Origin: Ruegeria profundi
GTDB lineage: Bacteria; Pseudomonadota; Alphaproteobacteria; Rhodobacterales; Rhodobacteraceae
Assembly: GCF_001507545.1 (NCBI RefSeq)
Contig: NZ_LQBP01000001.1
Coordinates: 372,001 to 436,000 of the forward strand
Reading direction: 5' to 3'
Length of the DNA: 64,000 nt
Position 1 is the stretch's first letter. The number at the start of each line of letters is the position of its first letter. Below are positions 63,910 through 64,000 of the stretch, in pieces. The translations under genes were made by a program, and so were the position numbers. Under the pieces are notes generated by a model, which was given only the letters and a program-made list of their open reading frames with translations, was not told the origin of the DNA and did not search any database.

Positions 63910-64000
63910 GGCTTCAAGTTTTCCCGAGATCGTTTGACCAACAGCCTAACCGACCCGCGCTGTTTTGTGAACGGGTTACGCTGGTGTTGTGCGCGCCGCA

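Overview
The window is a stretch of core chromosome from an alphaproteobacterium of the Rhodobacteraceae, most likely the marine Roseobacter group. The evidence is the set of recognisable family members (Fur/Mur-type regulator without Cys pairs, zinc-finger-less DksA, TakP-like TRAP binding protein, DUF2927 lipoprotein, DUF2852 protein, OlsB, double-length dCTP deaminase) and the gene order argS-SPOR-nagZ-scpA-scpB and rpmF-plsX-fabH-ihfA-merR. Genes are densely packed on both strands with many 4-11 bp overlaps. I see no insertion sequence, prophage, CRISPR array or integrase. The assignment rests on protein resemblance only; no search was run.

Layout. 1-1.3 kb: end of a nucleoside hydrolase, a GrpB-like protein and a GNAT, facing a 55-residue lipoprotein that overlaps the GNAT end. 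1.4-5.6 kb (minus strand): EEP nuclease/phosphatase, Fur-family regulator, EamA transporter, enolase, GNAT. 6-11.5 kb: SelO, a DUF985 cupin, AnmK, TyrS and a secreted glycine-rich repeat protein that appears frameshifted. 11.6-16.8 kb: SDR dehydrogenase, sugar acetyltransferase, ABC-F ATPase, OlsB, BamE, YceD. 17-21.6 kb: rpmF, plsX, fabH, ihfA, a MerR regulator, tRNA-Pro(GGG) and a tandem-domain dCTP deaminase. 21.6-28.5 kb (minus): dgt, argS, SPOR protein, nagZ, scpA, scpB and a small protein, mostly overlapping; erpA diverges from dgt. 28.9-29.1 kb: two inverted copies of a composite intergenic repeat. 29-31.6 kb: exonuclease III, a flavin monooxygenase and dksA. 32-37 kb: MoxR ATPase, GNAT, DUF2927 lipoprotein, a small membrane protein, a CoxE-like VWA protein and an M48 protease, all on the plus strand. 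37-42.2 kb (minus): SnoaL/NTF2-like protein, glnE, a small protein, an RlmI-like methyltransferase and a PIN protein in one overlapping run. 42.3-44.6 kb: DUF2852 protein, RDD protein, arginyl/leucyl-tRNA-protein transferase, VOC protein. 44.7-51.5 kb: a three-gene TRAP transporter with unusually large membrane subunits, divergent from a cache-domain histidine kinase/NarL-type regulator pair. 51.8-55.5 kb: an Fe(II)/2-oxoglutarate oxygenase, then ilvB-ilvN preceded by a complete attenuator with a branched-chain leader peptide. 55.7-64 kb: HTH regulator, DUF2189 membrane protein, amidase, prfB, a class A penicillin-binding protein and an N-acetylmuramoyl-L-alanine amidase.

How parts work together. 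Cell-wall turnover and synthesis (anmK, nagZ, SPOR protein, class A PBP, AmiC-type amidase), envelope lipid formation (plsX, fabH, olsB, bamE), nitrogen control (glnE), branched-chain amino acid synthesis (ilvBN) and organic-acid uptake (TRAP plus its probable two-component regulator) are all represented. The most interesting non-coding signals are the ilv attenuator, the paired hairpin-plus-tail repeats at 28.9/29.1 kb, a duplicated 19-bp palindrome in the divergent promoter at 42.25-42.33 kb and a perfect 29-bp palindrome at 58.76 kb. No wholly new multi-gene system is evident. The best candidates for under-described biology are the MoxR/VWA/M48 gene group and the enlarged TRAP transporter.
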